NCBI RefSeq assembly: GCF_002343915.1
Contig: NZ_NETK01000001.1
Span: 3,668,001 to 3,732,000, forward strand
Reading direction: 5' to 3'
Source: Nannocystis exedens
Lineage (GTDB): Bacteria > Myxococcota_A > Polyangia > Nannocystales > Nannocystaceae
Length of the DNA: 64,000 nucleotides
Shown: positions 17,791-25,404 of the stretch, piece after piece
Numbering within the stretch: the stretch's first letter is position 1
Layout of the letters: every line of letters starts with the position of its first letter
Made by a program: the position numbers and the translations under genes
Notes under the pieces: model-generated
The model's database searches: none
What the model saw: the letters and a program-made list of their open reading frames with translations, nothing else
What the model was told of the DNA's origin: nothing

Positions 17791-18993
17791 ATGAACCCGC
17801 TGCTGACGCCCTACGTGACCGAGCGGGCGCTCGGGCTGCTCGACGGGCCGCGCTGGCGGCCGCTCGAGGACGCGCTGGCGACCTTCGTCGCCGACCTGCG
17901 GGCGCGGCCGGTCGACGAGGAGGCCGGCGAGGACGCGGCGGCGCGGATTTACTTGCTGCGGCTGGCGACCGCCGGGCTGCTCGAGTGGGTGGTGCCGGCG
18001 GCGTACGGCGGCGCCGACCTCGGCGAGGGCCCGGAGCGGGCCGCGGAGCTGTCGTCGACGGCGATCTGCCTGATCCGCCAGTGGCTCGCGCGCGAGAGCG
18101 GGGCGCTCGACACCGCCTTCGTGATGCAGGGCCTGGGCTCGTTCCCGCTGGCGCTGGCCGCCGGCGAGCCGCTGCGCCGCTACGTCCTGCCGCGCGTGGC
18201 CAGCGGCGCGACCGTGTGCGCGTTCGCCCTGACCGAGCCGGAGGCCGGGTCCGACGTCAAGAACCTGCGCACCACCGCGACGCCGGCCGACGGCGGGGTG
18301 GTGCTCGACGGCACCAAGTGCTTCATCAGCAACGCCGGCCTGGCCGACAGCTACGTGGTGTTCGCCCGCGAGGCCGGCGAGGGCAAGCCGCGCATCTCGG
18401 CGTTCTTCGTCGCCGGCAACGCACCTGGCCTTTCGGTCATCCGCACCCGCGTGCTGGCGCCGCACCCGATCGGCACGGTCAAGCTCGAGCGGGTGTTCGT
18501 GCCCGAGGCCCACCGCGTCGGCGAGCCGGGGGCCGGGCTCAAGCTGGCGCTCGGCAACCTCGACGTGTTCCGCGTCAGCGTCGGCGCCGCGGCCCTCGGC
18601 CTGGCCGACCGCGCGCTCGCCGAGACGGTCGCGCACCTGAAGCGCCGGGTCCAGTTCGGCAAGCCGCTGGCCGAGCAGCAGGGCCTGCAGTTCGCCCTCG
18701 CCGACCTGGCGACCGAACAGCTCGCGGCGCAGCTGCTGGTCTACCGCGCCGCCGCGGCCCGCGACGCCGGCCACGCGACGTCGGAGATGGCGGCGATGGC
18801 GAAGATGCACGCGACCGAGTCGGCGCAGCGAGCCATCGACCGCGCGGTGCAGAGCTTCGGCGGCCTCGGCGTGACCGTCGGCCAGGTGCCGGAGCGGCTG
18901 TACCGGGAGATCCGCGCGCTGCGGATCTACGAGGGCGCGACCGAGGTGCAAAAGCTGGTGATCGCCCGGGCGCTGCTCGACGAGCGCGGCTGA
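17791..18993 (+). CDS. Acyl-CoA dehydrogenase
   Basis: 400 aa from ATG 17791, with GAGGAG about 10 bases upstream. The flavin- and substrate-contact motifs are [34 protein letters not shown] and [13 protein letters not shown], and it ends with [16 protein letters not shown], where Glu381 is the expected catalytic base. It removes hydrogens from an acyl-CoA at C2-C3 using FAD. Together with the upstream crotonase it can perform two successive beta-oxidation steps. An odd stretch of low-GC codons at 18421-18441 (coding for PGLSVI) is a degenerate dyad copy. Confidence 0.95.
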   Translation: MNPLLTPYVTERALGLLDGPRWRPLEDALATFVADLRARPVDEEAGEDAAARIYLLRLATAGLLEWVVPAAYGGADLGEGPERAAELSSTAICLIRQWLARESGALDTAFVMQGLGSFPLALAAGEPLRRYVLPRVASGATVCAFALTEPEAGSDVKNLRTTATPADGGVVLDGTKCFISNAGLADSYVVFAREAGEGKPRISAFFVAGNAPGLSVIRTRVLAPHPIGTVKLERVFVPEAHRVGEPGAGLKLALGNLDVFRVSVGAAALGLADRALAETVAHLKRRVQFGKPLAEQQGLQFALADLATEQLAAQLLVYRAAAARDAGHATSEMAAMAKMHATESAQRAIDRAVQSFGGLGVTVGQVPERLYREIRALRIYEGATEVQKLVIARALLDERG

Positions 18994-19092
18994 GACCGGC
19001 GAGCCGTCCGTCGGTGTCGGGCTCGGCTTCGCGGCCGTGGTCGAGCGCGCGCGAGAGGACGCCCGACACGCGAAGCTCAGCCACCACCATAC

Positions 19093-19125
19093 GACGTCCC
19101 GCCCGTCGAAGACGGACGGGTCGTC
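19093..19125. terminator. Imperfect hairpin after the acyl-CoA dehydrogenase
   Basis: CCCGCCCGTC, loop GAA, GACGGACGGG with one mismatch, extended by GACG/CGTC-type pairing outside. It lies in the 262-bp gap before modA. No U-tract follows, so it would be a factor-dependent or stabilising hairpin at most. Confidence 0.4.
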
Positions 19126-19219
19126 CGCCGCGGGAGCCGAAGCATGAACGCCTCGAGCGCCCGCGACGCGGCCGAACTGGTCCGGCTGCGGCCGGTCGGA
19201 GCCTCGTGACTCAACGCGC

Positions 19220-19249
19220 TTGCCGGCCGGCGCGGGCCGTCGCTACGCT
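19220..19249 (+). promoter_or_regulatory. Putative promoter of modA
   Basis: TTGCCG, 18 bases, TACGCT. The -10 box ends 6 bases before the ATG at 19256, so the transcript would be essentially leaderless. No recognisable ModE site or molybdenum-cofactor riboswitch is seen. Confidence 0.45.
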
Positions 19250-19255
19250 CCGCCC

Positions 19256-20029
19256 ATGACCAGGCCCCGCGGCTCCGCCCTGTGCGTCGTCCTGCTCGCC
19301 GCGGTCGGGCTCGGCGGCTGCTCGTCCTCCCCGGGTGAGGCCGGCAAGAAGGAGCTCCATGTCTCTGCGGCCATGTCCTTGAAGGAAGCCTTCACCGACC
19401 TCGAGGCCGGCTTCGAGGCCGAGCACCCGGGGGTCGACCTGGTCTTCAACTTCGCGGGCTCGCAGATCCTCGCGGCGCAGATCGTCGCCGGCGCGCCCGC
19501 CGACGTGTTCGCCTCGGCCGACCGGGCGCAGATGGAGCGGGCCGCCACCTCGAACCGGATGCTGCCGGCGCGGGTGTTCGCCAGGAACCACCTGGTGATC
19601 GTCGCGCCCGCCGGCGACCCGTCGATCCAGGGACCGGCCGATCTGGCGCGGCCCGGCCTGCGCCTGGTGCTCGCGGGCGAGTCGGTGCCGGTCGGCGCCT
19701 ACGCGCGCGAGGCCCTGCAGCGGGTCGGGGTGCGCGACGCGGCGCTCGCCAACGTGGTGTCCAACGAGGAGAACGTGCGCGGGGTGCTCGGCAAGGTCGC
19801 GGCCGGCGAGGCCGACGCGGGCGTCGTCTACGCCACCGACGTCGGCGGCGAGCTGGCCGGCGAGCTGCGCGCCGTCGCCTTCGCCGGCGCCGACGACGTC
19901 GTCCCGGCCTACGAGATCGCCGCCCTCGCCGACAGCCCGCAGCCGGCCCTCGCCGGCGCGTTCGTCGAGCTCGTCGCCGGCCCGGCCGGGGCCGCCGCGC
20001 TCGGCAAGCGCGGCTTCCTGCCGCCGTGA
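19256..20029 (+). CDS. modA: Molybdate ABC transporter substrate-binding lipoprotein
   Basis: 257 aa from ATG 19256. Lipobox GLGGC puts the lipid on Cys22. The family core is present: LHVSAAMSLKEAFTDLEAGF at the mature start, FNFAGSQILAAQIVAGAPADVFASAD, NHLVIVAP, VSNEENVRGVLGKVAAGEADAGVVYATDV and an end with AALGKRGF. The Ser in SAAMSLKEA and the Ser in GSQ are positions that contact the oxyanion in ModA proteins. It captures molybdate or tungstate outside the membrane for ModBC, encoded next. An incomplete dyad (20031-20044) follows its stop. Confidence 0.95.
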   Translation: MTRPRGSALCVVLLAAVGLGGCSSSPGEAGKKELHVSAAMSLKEAFTDLEAGFEAEHPGVDLVFNFAGSQILAAQIVAGAPADVFASADRAQMERAATSNRMLPARVFARNHLVIVAPAGDPSIQGPADLARPGLRLVLAGESVPVGAYAREALQRVGVRDAALANVVSNEENVRGVLGKVAAGEADAGVVYATDVGGELAGELRAVAFAGADDVVPAYEIAALADSPQPALAGAFVELVAGPAGAAALGKRGFLPP

Positions 20030-20057
20030 CTGTCCCGAGGAACCTGTCTTGGACGAC

Positions 20058-20861
20058 ATGTCCTTAAAGCCCGGCCGGCCCGGGCACGCGCACCTGGCGA
20101 TCGGCCTGCTCGCCGGCGCGGCGCTGGTGTTCTTCGCCCTGCCGCTGGTCGGGCTGCTGGTGCGGGTGGCGCCGGCCGAGCTGGGGCGGCAGCTGGCGGC
20201 GCCGTCGGTGCAGGCGGCGCTGCGGCTGTCGCTGGTCGTGTCGCTGTACGCGGCCGGGCTGTCGCTGCTGCTCGGGCTGCCGCTGGCGTACGCGCTGGCG
20301 CGGCTGCCGTTCCCCGGCCGCGGGCTGGCGCGGGCGCTGGTGACCCTGCCGATGGTGCTGCCGCCGGTGGTCGGCGGGACGGCGCTGCTGGCCGCGTTCG
20401 GGCGGCGCGGCCTGCTCGGCGGTCTTTTGGAACATGGCCTCGGGGTCATCTTGCCGTATACCACCGGCGCGGCGGTGCTGGCGGCCACGTTCGTGGCGGC
20501 GCCGTTCCTCGTGATCACGGTGGAGGGGGCGCTGCGCGGGCTCGACCCGCGGCTCGAGCAGGCGGCGGCGACGCTCGGCGCGAGCCGGCTGCGGATCGTC
20601 GGCACCGTGGTGCTGCCCGCGATCCGCCCGAGCCTGGTCGCCGGCCTGGCGCTGTGCTGGGCCCGCGCCCTCGGCGAGTTCGGGGCGACGATCACGTTCG
20701 CCGGCAACCTCCAGGGCCGCACGCAGACGATGCCGCTCGCCGTCTACGAGGCGCTGCACGACAGCCCCGACGGCGCCGTCGCCCTCAGCCTGATCCTCCT
20801 CGCCGTGTCCCTCACCCTCCTCGCGGCCCTGCGCGGGCATTTTTTTAAAGGGGCCGGATGA
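20058..20861 (+). CDS. modB: Molybdate ABC transporter permease
   Basis: 267 aa from ATG 20058 (MSLKPGRPGHAH); an in-frame TTG at 20049 is a possible earlier start. There are five to six hydrophobic segments, and the permease loop EGALRGLDPRLEQAAATLGASRLR is the EAA motif that docks on the ATPase. WARALGEFGATITFAGN is typical of ModB/CysT-type permeases. A degenerate dyad is at 20435-20448. The stop overlaps the next small ORF as ATGA. Confidence 0.93.
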   Translation: MSLKPGRPGHAHLAIGLLAGAALVFFALPLVGLLVRVAPAELGRQLAAPSVQAALRLSLVVSLYAAGLSLLLGLPLAYALARLPFPGRGLARALVTLPMVLPPVVGGTALLAAFGRRGLLGGLLEHGLGVILPYTTGAAVLAATFVAAPFLVITVEGALRGLDPRLEQAAATLGASRLRIVGTVVLPAIRPSLVAGLALCWARALGEFGATITFAGNLQGRTQTMPLAVYEALHDSPDGAVALSLILLAVSLTLLAALRGHFFKGAG

Positions 20862-21115
20862 GGCTGCGCGGGGCGGGGCTGGCGATCGAGGACCCGGGGC
20901 GCGGCGTCACGCGAGCCCGGCTCGACGATGCGGCGCTGCGGCACACGCTCGGCCGTGCTTCGGCGCGCGTCGCCGTGCTGCACGAGGGGGCGCTGCGGCA
21001 AGAAGCAGCGCTGCAGGGCACGCCCGGGCGCCTCGGCCGTGCTCCGGCACGCATCGCCCCCCGCGCCGAGCTCGACGATGCACCGGCGCCGGGCGGCGGA
21101 GGAGCGCGGCGATGA
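20858..21115 (+). CDS. Small Arg/Ala-rich ORF between modB and modC
   Basis: 85 aa, MRLRGAGLAIEDPG to APGGGGARR. It overlaps modB at its start and modC at its end, both times as ATGA, which is strong positional support for translation and coupling. Its composition is Arg-, Ala- and Gly-rich with no recognisable domain. Two internal segments resemble each other (LGRASARVA and LGRAPARIA; RLDDAA and ELDDAP), suggesting a duplicated stretch. ModC lacks the usual C-terminal TOBE domain, but this ORF does not look like one. It may be a degenerate insert that merely keeps the frame. Confidence 0.4.
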   Translation: MRLRGAGLAIEDPGRGVTRARLDDAALRHTLGRASARVAVLHEGALRQEAALQGTPGRLGRAPARIAPRAELDDAPAPGGGGARR

Positions 21116-21843
21116 CGACGACGGCAGGACTCTCGGTCGACATCGCGGTGCGGCGCGGCGGGTTCACGCTCGAGCTGCAGTTCGCGCTGGCGCCCGGCGC
21201 CACGGTGGCGGTGCTCGGGCCCAACGGGGCCGGCAAGTCGACCCTGGTCGACGCGCTCGCGGGCCTGGTCCCGCTCGCGCGCGGCGAGGTGGTGCTCGCC
21301 GATCGCACGCTCGAGCGCCCGGCCGCGCGCGTGCGCCTGAGCCCGCAGGAACGTGGCCTCGGGGTCATGTTCCAGGGGTACTGTCTGTTCGGACACATGA
21401 ACGCGCGCGACAACGTCGCCTACGGGCTGCGGGCTCGCGGGGTCGCGCGGGCGCGGGCGCGGGCCGAGGCGCAGGCGTGGCTCGAGCGGCTCGGGGTCGG
21501 CGAGGTCGGCGACCTCGAGCCGGCCGCGCTGTCGGGCGGGCAGGCCCAGCGCGTCGCGCTGGCGCGGGCGATGATCACCCGCCCTGCCCTGCTCCTGCTC
21601 GACGAGCCGCTGGCCGCGCTCGACGTGTCGGCCCGCGCCCAGGCCCGCCGGCTGCTGGCCGGCTGGCTCGCCGAGGCCGGGGCGATCTGCGTGATCGTCA
21701 GCCACGACGTGCGCGACGCGGTGGCCCTCGCCGACGAGCTGCTGGTGATCGAGGGCGGCCGCCTCACCGCCCGCGGCACGGCGGCCGAGCTGCGCGCGCG
21801 ACCGCCGACCGAGTACGTCGCGGCGGTGCTCGCCGAAGCGTGA
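21112..21843 (+). CDS. modC: Molybdate ABC transporter ATP-binding protein, no TOBE domain
   Basis: 243 aa from ATG 21112. Walker A GPNGAGKST, Q-loop MFQG, signature LSGGQAQR, Walker B LLLLDEP and switch VSHDVRD are all intact. Typical ModC is about 350 aa with a C-terminal molybdate-sensing TOBE domain; this one stops after the ATPase, so feedback by bound oxyanion at that site is missing. It couples ATP hydrolysis to transport through ModB. Around the Q-loop the DNA can form an 11-bp RNA hairpin (21348-21373), and a degenerate dyad follows at 21382-21395. Confidence 0.93.
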   Translation: MTTTAGLSVDIAVRRGGFTLELQFALAPGATVAVLGPNGAGKSTLVDALAGLVPLARGEVVLADRTLERPAARVRLSPQERGLGVMFQGYCLFGHMNARDNVAYGLRARGVARARARAEAQAWLERLGVGEVGDLEPAALSGGQAQRVALARAMITRPALLLLDEPLAALDVSARAQARRLLAGWLAEAGAICVIVSHDVRDAVALADELLVIEGGRLTARGTAAELRARPPTEYVAAVLAEA

Positions 21844-21940
21844 CAGCGCGACCCGAGGATTCGCTCGCGCGATGGCACGGGGACATTCGGCGCTGCGCGC
21901 ACGACGTGCTCACGCAGGTGACCGAACTCCGCCCGCGCCG

Positions 21941-22156
21941 TCACGGCGCGAAGCGGTCGACGAGGACGCCGATCCGCTTGCGCAAGACGGCGAGGCTCGG
22001 GGTGTCGGCGGTCAGGCCGTCCAGCGCGAGGCCGAACACCTCGGCCGCGAGCCGGTCGCCGAGGAGCTGGTGGAAGATCGACTGCCGCTTCTTGGCGTGC
22101 CTCTCGGCGATCGCGGGCGCGAGGGTGGCGCAGGCGGCGTGGAACTCCTTCGCCAT
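21941..22156 (-). CDS. Small hypothetical protein, possibly a gene remnant
   Basis: 71 aa from ATG 22156: MAKEFHAACATLAP at the start, then an alpha-helical, amphipathic body (HAKKRQSIFHQLLGDRLAAE, LRKRIGVLVDRFAP). The same frame continues open upstream through the 141-bp tandem repeats, so the true N-terminus is uncertain. I do not recognise the family. It may be the 3' end of a longer gene disrupted by the repeat expansion. Confidence 0.4.
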   Translation of the reverse strand: MAKEFHAACATLAPAIAERHAKKRQSIFHQLLGDRLAAEVFGLALDGLTADTPSLAVLRKRIGVLVDRFAP

Positions 22157-22200
22157 CGGCGCGGAGAGTCCGAGTGGGAACACCACGCGTGCGCTTCGGC

Positions 22201-22490
22201 GCGCTGCGGCACCTCGTCGCTGCCGCGTCGGAGACCTGCCGGCCGCGACGAACTTGCGGGCCGTCGATGCTGCGAGATCCACGCTCACGGTAGTCCTGCT
22301 CGCGGGTCGACGCCAGAATGCGGATCCGACCGCAACACTCGGCGCTGCGGCACCTCGTCGCTGCCGCGTCGGAGACCTGCCGGCCGCGACAAACCTGCGG
22401 GCCGTCGATGCTGCGAGATTCACGCTCACGGTAATCCTGCTCGCGGGTCGGCGCCGGAATGCGGATCCGACCGCGACACTCGGCGCTGCG
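22201..22490. repeat. Tandem repeat of a 141-bp unit, two full copies plus the start of a third
   Basis: Each copy begins GCGCTGCGGCACCTCGTCGC (22201, 22342), and a third copy breaks off after 8 bases at 22483. Copies differ at only about seven positions. The unit is a multiple of three, so an open minus-strand frame passes through both. I see no gene function in the repeat itself. Confidence 0.9.
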
Positions 22491-22523
22491 ACCCTGTACG
22501 CGCAGCCTGGCCGGCCGGGCCAC

Positions 22524-22552
22524 TTTACGAGGGACCGCCCGACGGCTAGCCT
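22524..22552 (+). promoter_or_regulatory. Putative promoter of the Cys-rich thioredoxin-like gene
   Basis: TTTACG, 17 bases, TAGCCT, with the -10 box ending 6 bases before a GTG at 22559. Position and spacing match the leaderless promoters of several other genes here. Confidence 0.4.
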
Positions 22553-22558
22553 CGCGAC

Positions 22559-22801
22559 GTGACGTTCACCGAGGAGCCGCCCGCCCGGGTGGAGCGCACG
22601 GAGCGGCACGGGGCCTCGCCGATCCATCGAGCCTCGCGGTGCGACCTGCCCCTCGGAGCGCTCCTCCCTGCTCGATCGAGGCCGGCGAACGCTGCGTCGC
22701 GCCAGGGCGGCGCCGGGCGGAGGAGCGCCACGATCTCCGCCCGCAGGTCCGGGCCGCCGCGGCCGACGGCTTGCCGCGGCGGCGAGGAGCCCGGACGTTG
22801 A
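22559..22801 (+). CDS. Possible leaderless upstream ORF
   Basis: 80 aa from GTG 22559, MTFTEEPPARVERTERHG to GGEEPGR. It starts right after a promoter-like box and ends at TGA 22799-22801, overlapping the TTG start of the next gene (TTGA). The product is Arg-, Ala- and Gly-rich without a recognisable domain. Position supports a coupling leader ORF, while composition argues for chance. No better gene occupies 22491-22797. Confidence 0.3.
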   Translation: MTFTEEPPARVERTERHGASPIHRASRCDLPLGALLPARSRPANAASRQGGAGRRSATISARRSGPPRPTACRGGEEPGR

Positions 22802-24027
22802 AGACCACGCCGTTGCCGGTCGAGCCCGAGGTGCCGCGCGCGTGGGTGCGGGCGGCCTTCGTGCTCTTGTTCTCGACGGCGATGCTGTCCGGCTTGACGC
22901 TCGTGCTGACGTGGCGGCTCGAGGAGCAGACCGAGGCGCTCAAAGACCTGCGCGCGCGAGCGGCCTCGTGTCCGGCGCCGACCTCGGTGTCTCCGGAGCG
23001 TCCCGTCGAGGTCGAGCAAGCCGCGCCGCCGCCGCCCAGCGCGCCGCTCGGGTCCGGCTCGTACGTGTCCGCGGGCGTCGACATCGGGCCGCTGATGCGC
23101 CTGCGGCTCGAGCGGGTCCGCCAGGGCGCGCCCGCCGGGACGGTGCGCTTCGGCTCGTCGGAGGTGCTGTCCCCGCGAGCCGTGCATGTCGTCGGCCTGT
23201 GGGCGCCGTGGTGCGTCGCGTGCAAGGAGGTCCTGCCGGATCTGCGCGAGATGTTCGCGCGGCGGAGCGAGAGCTGGGGCGACTCGGTCCGCTTCCTGCC
23301 GGTGCAGGTGCTCGACCCCACGGCGCCCGAGGACGCGATCCGCACCTGGGGGCCGCTGATGCCCCCGAGCGCGATGCAGCTGGCCGACCGCTCGCTCGCG
23401 GACAGCTTCGTCGCCGCGCTGCGCGACGACTCGCGCCGCCTGTACCAGGGGAGCTTGCCGGTGACGCTGGCGCTCGACTGCAACCGGCGTGTCCGCTGGG
23501 CCAGGATCGGCGTGCCCGGCGAGGACGAGATGAAGGAGCTCGAGGAGTGGCTCGACACCTTCCGCGCCGAACTGCTCGAGGGCGACTCGCGCTGCCGGCA
23601 GGTCTGGTGCGGCAACGGCCGCTGCGAGGCCGGCGAGGCCGGGCGCTGCGAGGAGGACTGCGGGACGCCGGCTGAAGCTGCCCCGAGCGAGCGCGTGGTG
23701 TCGGGTCCGACGGAGGTCGCGGTCGTCGGGCCGAGCGAGGTCGCGCCGACGGCGACGGACGTCGCCAAGCGCCCCGCCAAGAAGGCGAGGCCGTGCCCGC
23801 AAGAGTGCCCCCGCTGCGACGACGAGGGCCGCTGCTTGACGCTGTGGGGCCGGGCGGAGCCGCCTCCGGCCTCGGCGCCCGCGCCCGGCTGCGGGGACGG
23901 TCTCTGTGGTCCGGGAGAGGACTCGAAGACGTGTTGCCGGGACTGCGGGTGCTCGGGGGCGCTGCAGTGCCGCCGCGGCGAGGGCGAGCGCGACGTCTGC
24001 CTGCCGGCGAAGTTGTGGCCGGACTAG
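22798..24027 (+). CDS. Membrane-anchored thioredoxin-fold protein with Cys-rich tail
   Basis: 409 aa from TTG 22798 with GAGGAG 8-13 bases upstream. There is one N-terminal membrane anchor (AWVRAAFVLLFSTAMLSGL, about 15-40), then a Pro-rich linker. A TlpA-like thioredoxin domain at about 105-250 has active-site motif WCVAC in GLWAPWCVACKEVLPDLREM. The C-terminal region carries CGNGRCEAGE and CGDGLCGPGE units, the same Cys motifs as the large lipoproteins downstream. It probably handles disulfides or reduces a partner outside the membrane. Its stop TAG shares CTAG with the convergent neighbour's stop. Confidence 0.75.
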   Translation: MKTTPLPVEPEVPRAWVRAAFVLLFSTAMLSGLTLVLTWRLEEQTEALKDLRARAASCPAPTSVSPERPVEVEQAAPPPPSAPLGSGSYVSAGVDIGPLMRLRLERVRQGAPAGTVRFGSSEVLSPRAVHVVGLWAPWCVACKEVLPDLREMFARRSESWGDSVRFLPVQVLDPTAPEDAIRTWGPLMPPSAMQLADRSLADSFVAALRDDSRRLYQGSLPVTLALDCNRRVRWARIGVPGEDEMKELEEWLDTFRAELLEGDSRCRQVWCGNGRCEAGEAGRCEEDCGTPAEAAPSERVVSGPTEVAVVGPSEVAPTATDVAKRPAKKARPCPQECPRCDDEGRCLTLWGRAEPPPASAPAPGCGDGLCGPGEDSKTCCRDCGCSGALQCRRGEGERDVCLPAKLWPD

Positions 24028-25277
24028 AACCGACCCTCGAGGACGAGGCCGCCGCCGCCGACGCGGACCTGCGGCCCCGCCGACACGAGGAAGCGGCCCG
24101 TGCGATCGAGCACCAGGCCGGTGACGGAGCTGGCCAGGGCGCCCAGGCCGAGGCCCAGGAAGGTCGCGCCGACCGTGTGGGCGGCGCCGGCACCGTCGAC
24201 TGCGCGGCGCTCGTCGGCGGTCCAGGGGTCGGGACCGTCGTGCCGGTCGAACGCCCGGGCGCCGAGACCGAGGGCGACCGCGCCGCCGATCGAAGCCAGG
24301 CCGCCGACCGAGGCGGCGACGATCCAGCCGACCCGGCGTTTGCGGGGCTCCTCGACCCGCGCGACGAGGCCGCCGATCAGCGCGCCCGCGCCGACGCCGA
24401 GCACCGCGGCGCCCCACGACCGCAACGTGCCGGCCGCACCGAGCTCGCGGCGGCACGCCTCGACGGCGAACAGCGGCGCGCCCGACTGGCATTCCTCCAC
24501 CGGCGCATCGAGCCGCGACGACCACCGGCCCTGGCCGACGCCGAGCAGGCTCGCGCCGACGACCACCCCGGCCGCGCCGGCGACCCCCCACCCGAGCGCG
24601 AAGCGCCGGAGCACGCGAGCGTCCTGACGCTGCCGGAGCTCCAGCACCGCCGGCGCCGTCGTGGACGCCTCGACCCGGACCTCGCGCTGGACCGGCTCGA
24701 AGCGTGGGTCGTCGACGCGGACCTGCCACACCCCGGGGTCGAGCGAGAGGACGGTACGCTCGCCGGGACGGACCGCGATCGTGAGGTCCGGGCGGACGTC
24801 GGACGCGAAGCTGGAGACGAAGCCGAGGGTGACGGAGAGCGGCGCGTCGAGCGGACGCTGCGCTCGCAGCTCGAGCGGCACCTGCCGGGTCTCCGCCCGG
24901 GCGGTGCGCAGCAGGGCGGTCGCCTCCTCGCGCTGGGCGGCGGTCAGACCGGGCAGCGCGAGCAGGGCCTCGAGGTGCGCGACGACGTGGGTGTGGTGGC
25001 GCAGGGCGAAGCGCGAGGCTGCCGCATTGAACAGGTCGGAAGCGCCATGTCCTTCGCGCCATAAGGCCTCGAACTCGAGCGCGGCCTCGGCGAAGCGGCC
25101 GTGCTCGAACGCGGCGCGGGCCCGACCGCGGCGCTCGTCGGCGCTCCCGGGCTTGCTCGCGCTCGCGGCCGGCGACGCGGAGGCGCCCGCGGCCGCTGCG
25201 GGGGTGGCCGGAGATGCCGAGGCAGCGGGAGCAGTCGGCGCCTGGAGCAGGAGAGCGGCCAGGAGGACGCAGACCAT
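24024..25277 (-). CDS. TPR-like exported membrane protein with PEGA-type domain
   Basis: 417 aa from ATG 25277 (MVCVLLAALLLQ). A signal peptide and an Ala/Ser/Pro-rich linker lead to a TPR-like region (ARAAFEHGRFAEAALEFEALW, LFNAAASRFALRHH) at about 50-115. Next comes a beta domain with RPGERTVLSLDPGVWQVRVDD, resembling PEGA-type carbohydrate/peptidoglycan-proximal domains. Hydrophobic segments at about 220-350 are rich in Gly/Ala (GWGVAGAAGVVVGASLLGVG). This architecture is common in myxobacteria, with unknown function. A degenerate dyad is at 25048-25061. Confidence 0.75.
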   Translation of the reverse strand: MVCVLLAALLLQAPTAPAASASPATPAAAAGASASPAASASKPGSADERRGRARAAFEHGRFAEAALEFEALWREGHGASDLFNAAASRFALRHHTHVVAHLEALLALPGLTAAQREEATALLRTARAETRQVPLELRAQRPLDAPLSVTLGFVSSFASDVRPDLTIAVRPGERTVLSLDPGVWQVRVDDPRFEPVQREVRVEASTTAPAVLELRQRQDARVLRRFALGWGVAGAAGVVVGASLLGVGQGRWSSRLDAPVEECQSGAPLFAVEACRRELGAAGTLRSWGAAVLGVGAGALIGGLVARVEEPRKRRVGWIVAASVGGLASIGGAVALGLGARAFDRHDGPDPWTADERRAVDGAGAAHTVGATFLGLGLGALASSVTGLVLDRTGRFLVSAGPQVRVGGGGLVLEGRF

Positions 25278-25318
25278 GGGACCGGGAGTGTACGGAAAAC
25301 GAGCGACGAACGCGAGGC

Positions 25319-25353
25319 CCAACCGTAGTTGGGGGGGCACCAACTGCAGTTGG
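25319..25353. promoter_or_regulatory. Two tandem 14-bp dyads, probable operators
   Basis: CCAACCGTAGTTGG at 25319-25332 (one mismatched pair in the centre) and the perfect palindrome CCAACTGCAGTTGG at 25340-25353, centres 21 bp apart, about two helical turns. They lie between the divergent genes starting at 25277 (-) and 25405 (+). Spacing and position fit a dimeric regulator binding on one face of the DNA. Confidence 0.7.
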
Positions 25354-25369
25354 GCCTTCGTGCTCTGCG

Positions 25370-25398
25370 TTGATCGCCCGAGAGCCATGTTTTAGAGT
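25370..25398 (+). promoter_or_regulatory. Putative promoter of the first Cys-rich lipoprotein
   Basis: TTGATC, 17 bases, TAGAGT. The -10 box ends 6 bases before ATG 25405, giving a leaderless transcript. The paired dyads at 25319-25353 lie just upstream. Confidence 0.45.
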
Positions 25399-25404
25399 CC
25401 GGCG

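Noticed and set aside
20818-20850. Run of T after a GC-rich stretch as a terminator in modB
   Set aside because: It lies in the last codons of modB and is followed directly by coupled genes of the same operon.
22201-22490. CRISPR array
   Set aside because: The 141-bp units are contiguous without unique spacers, and no cas genes are present.
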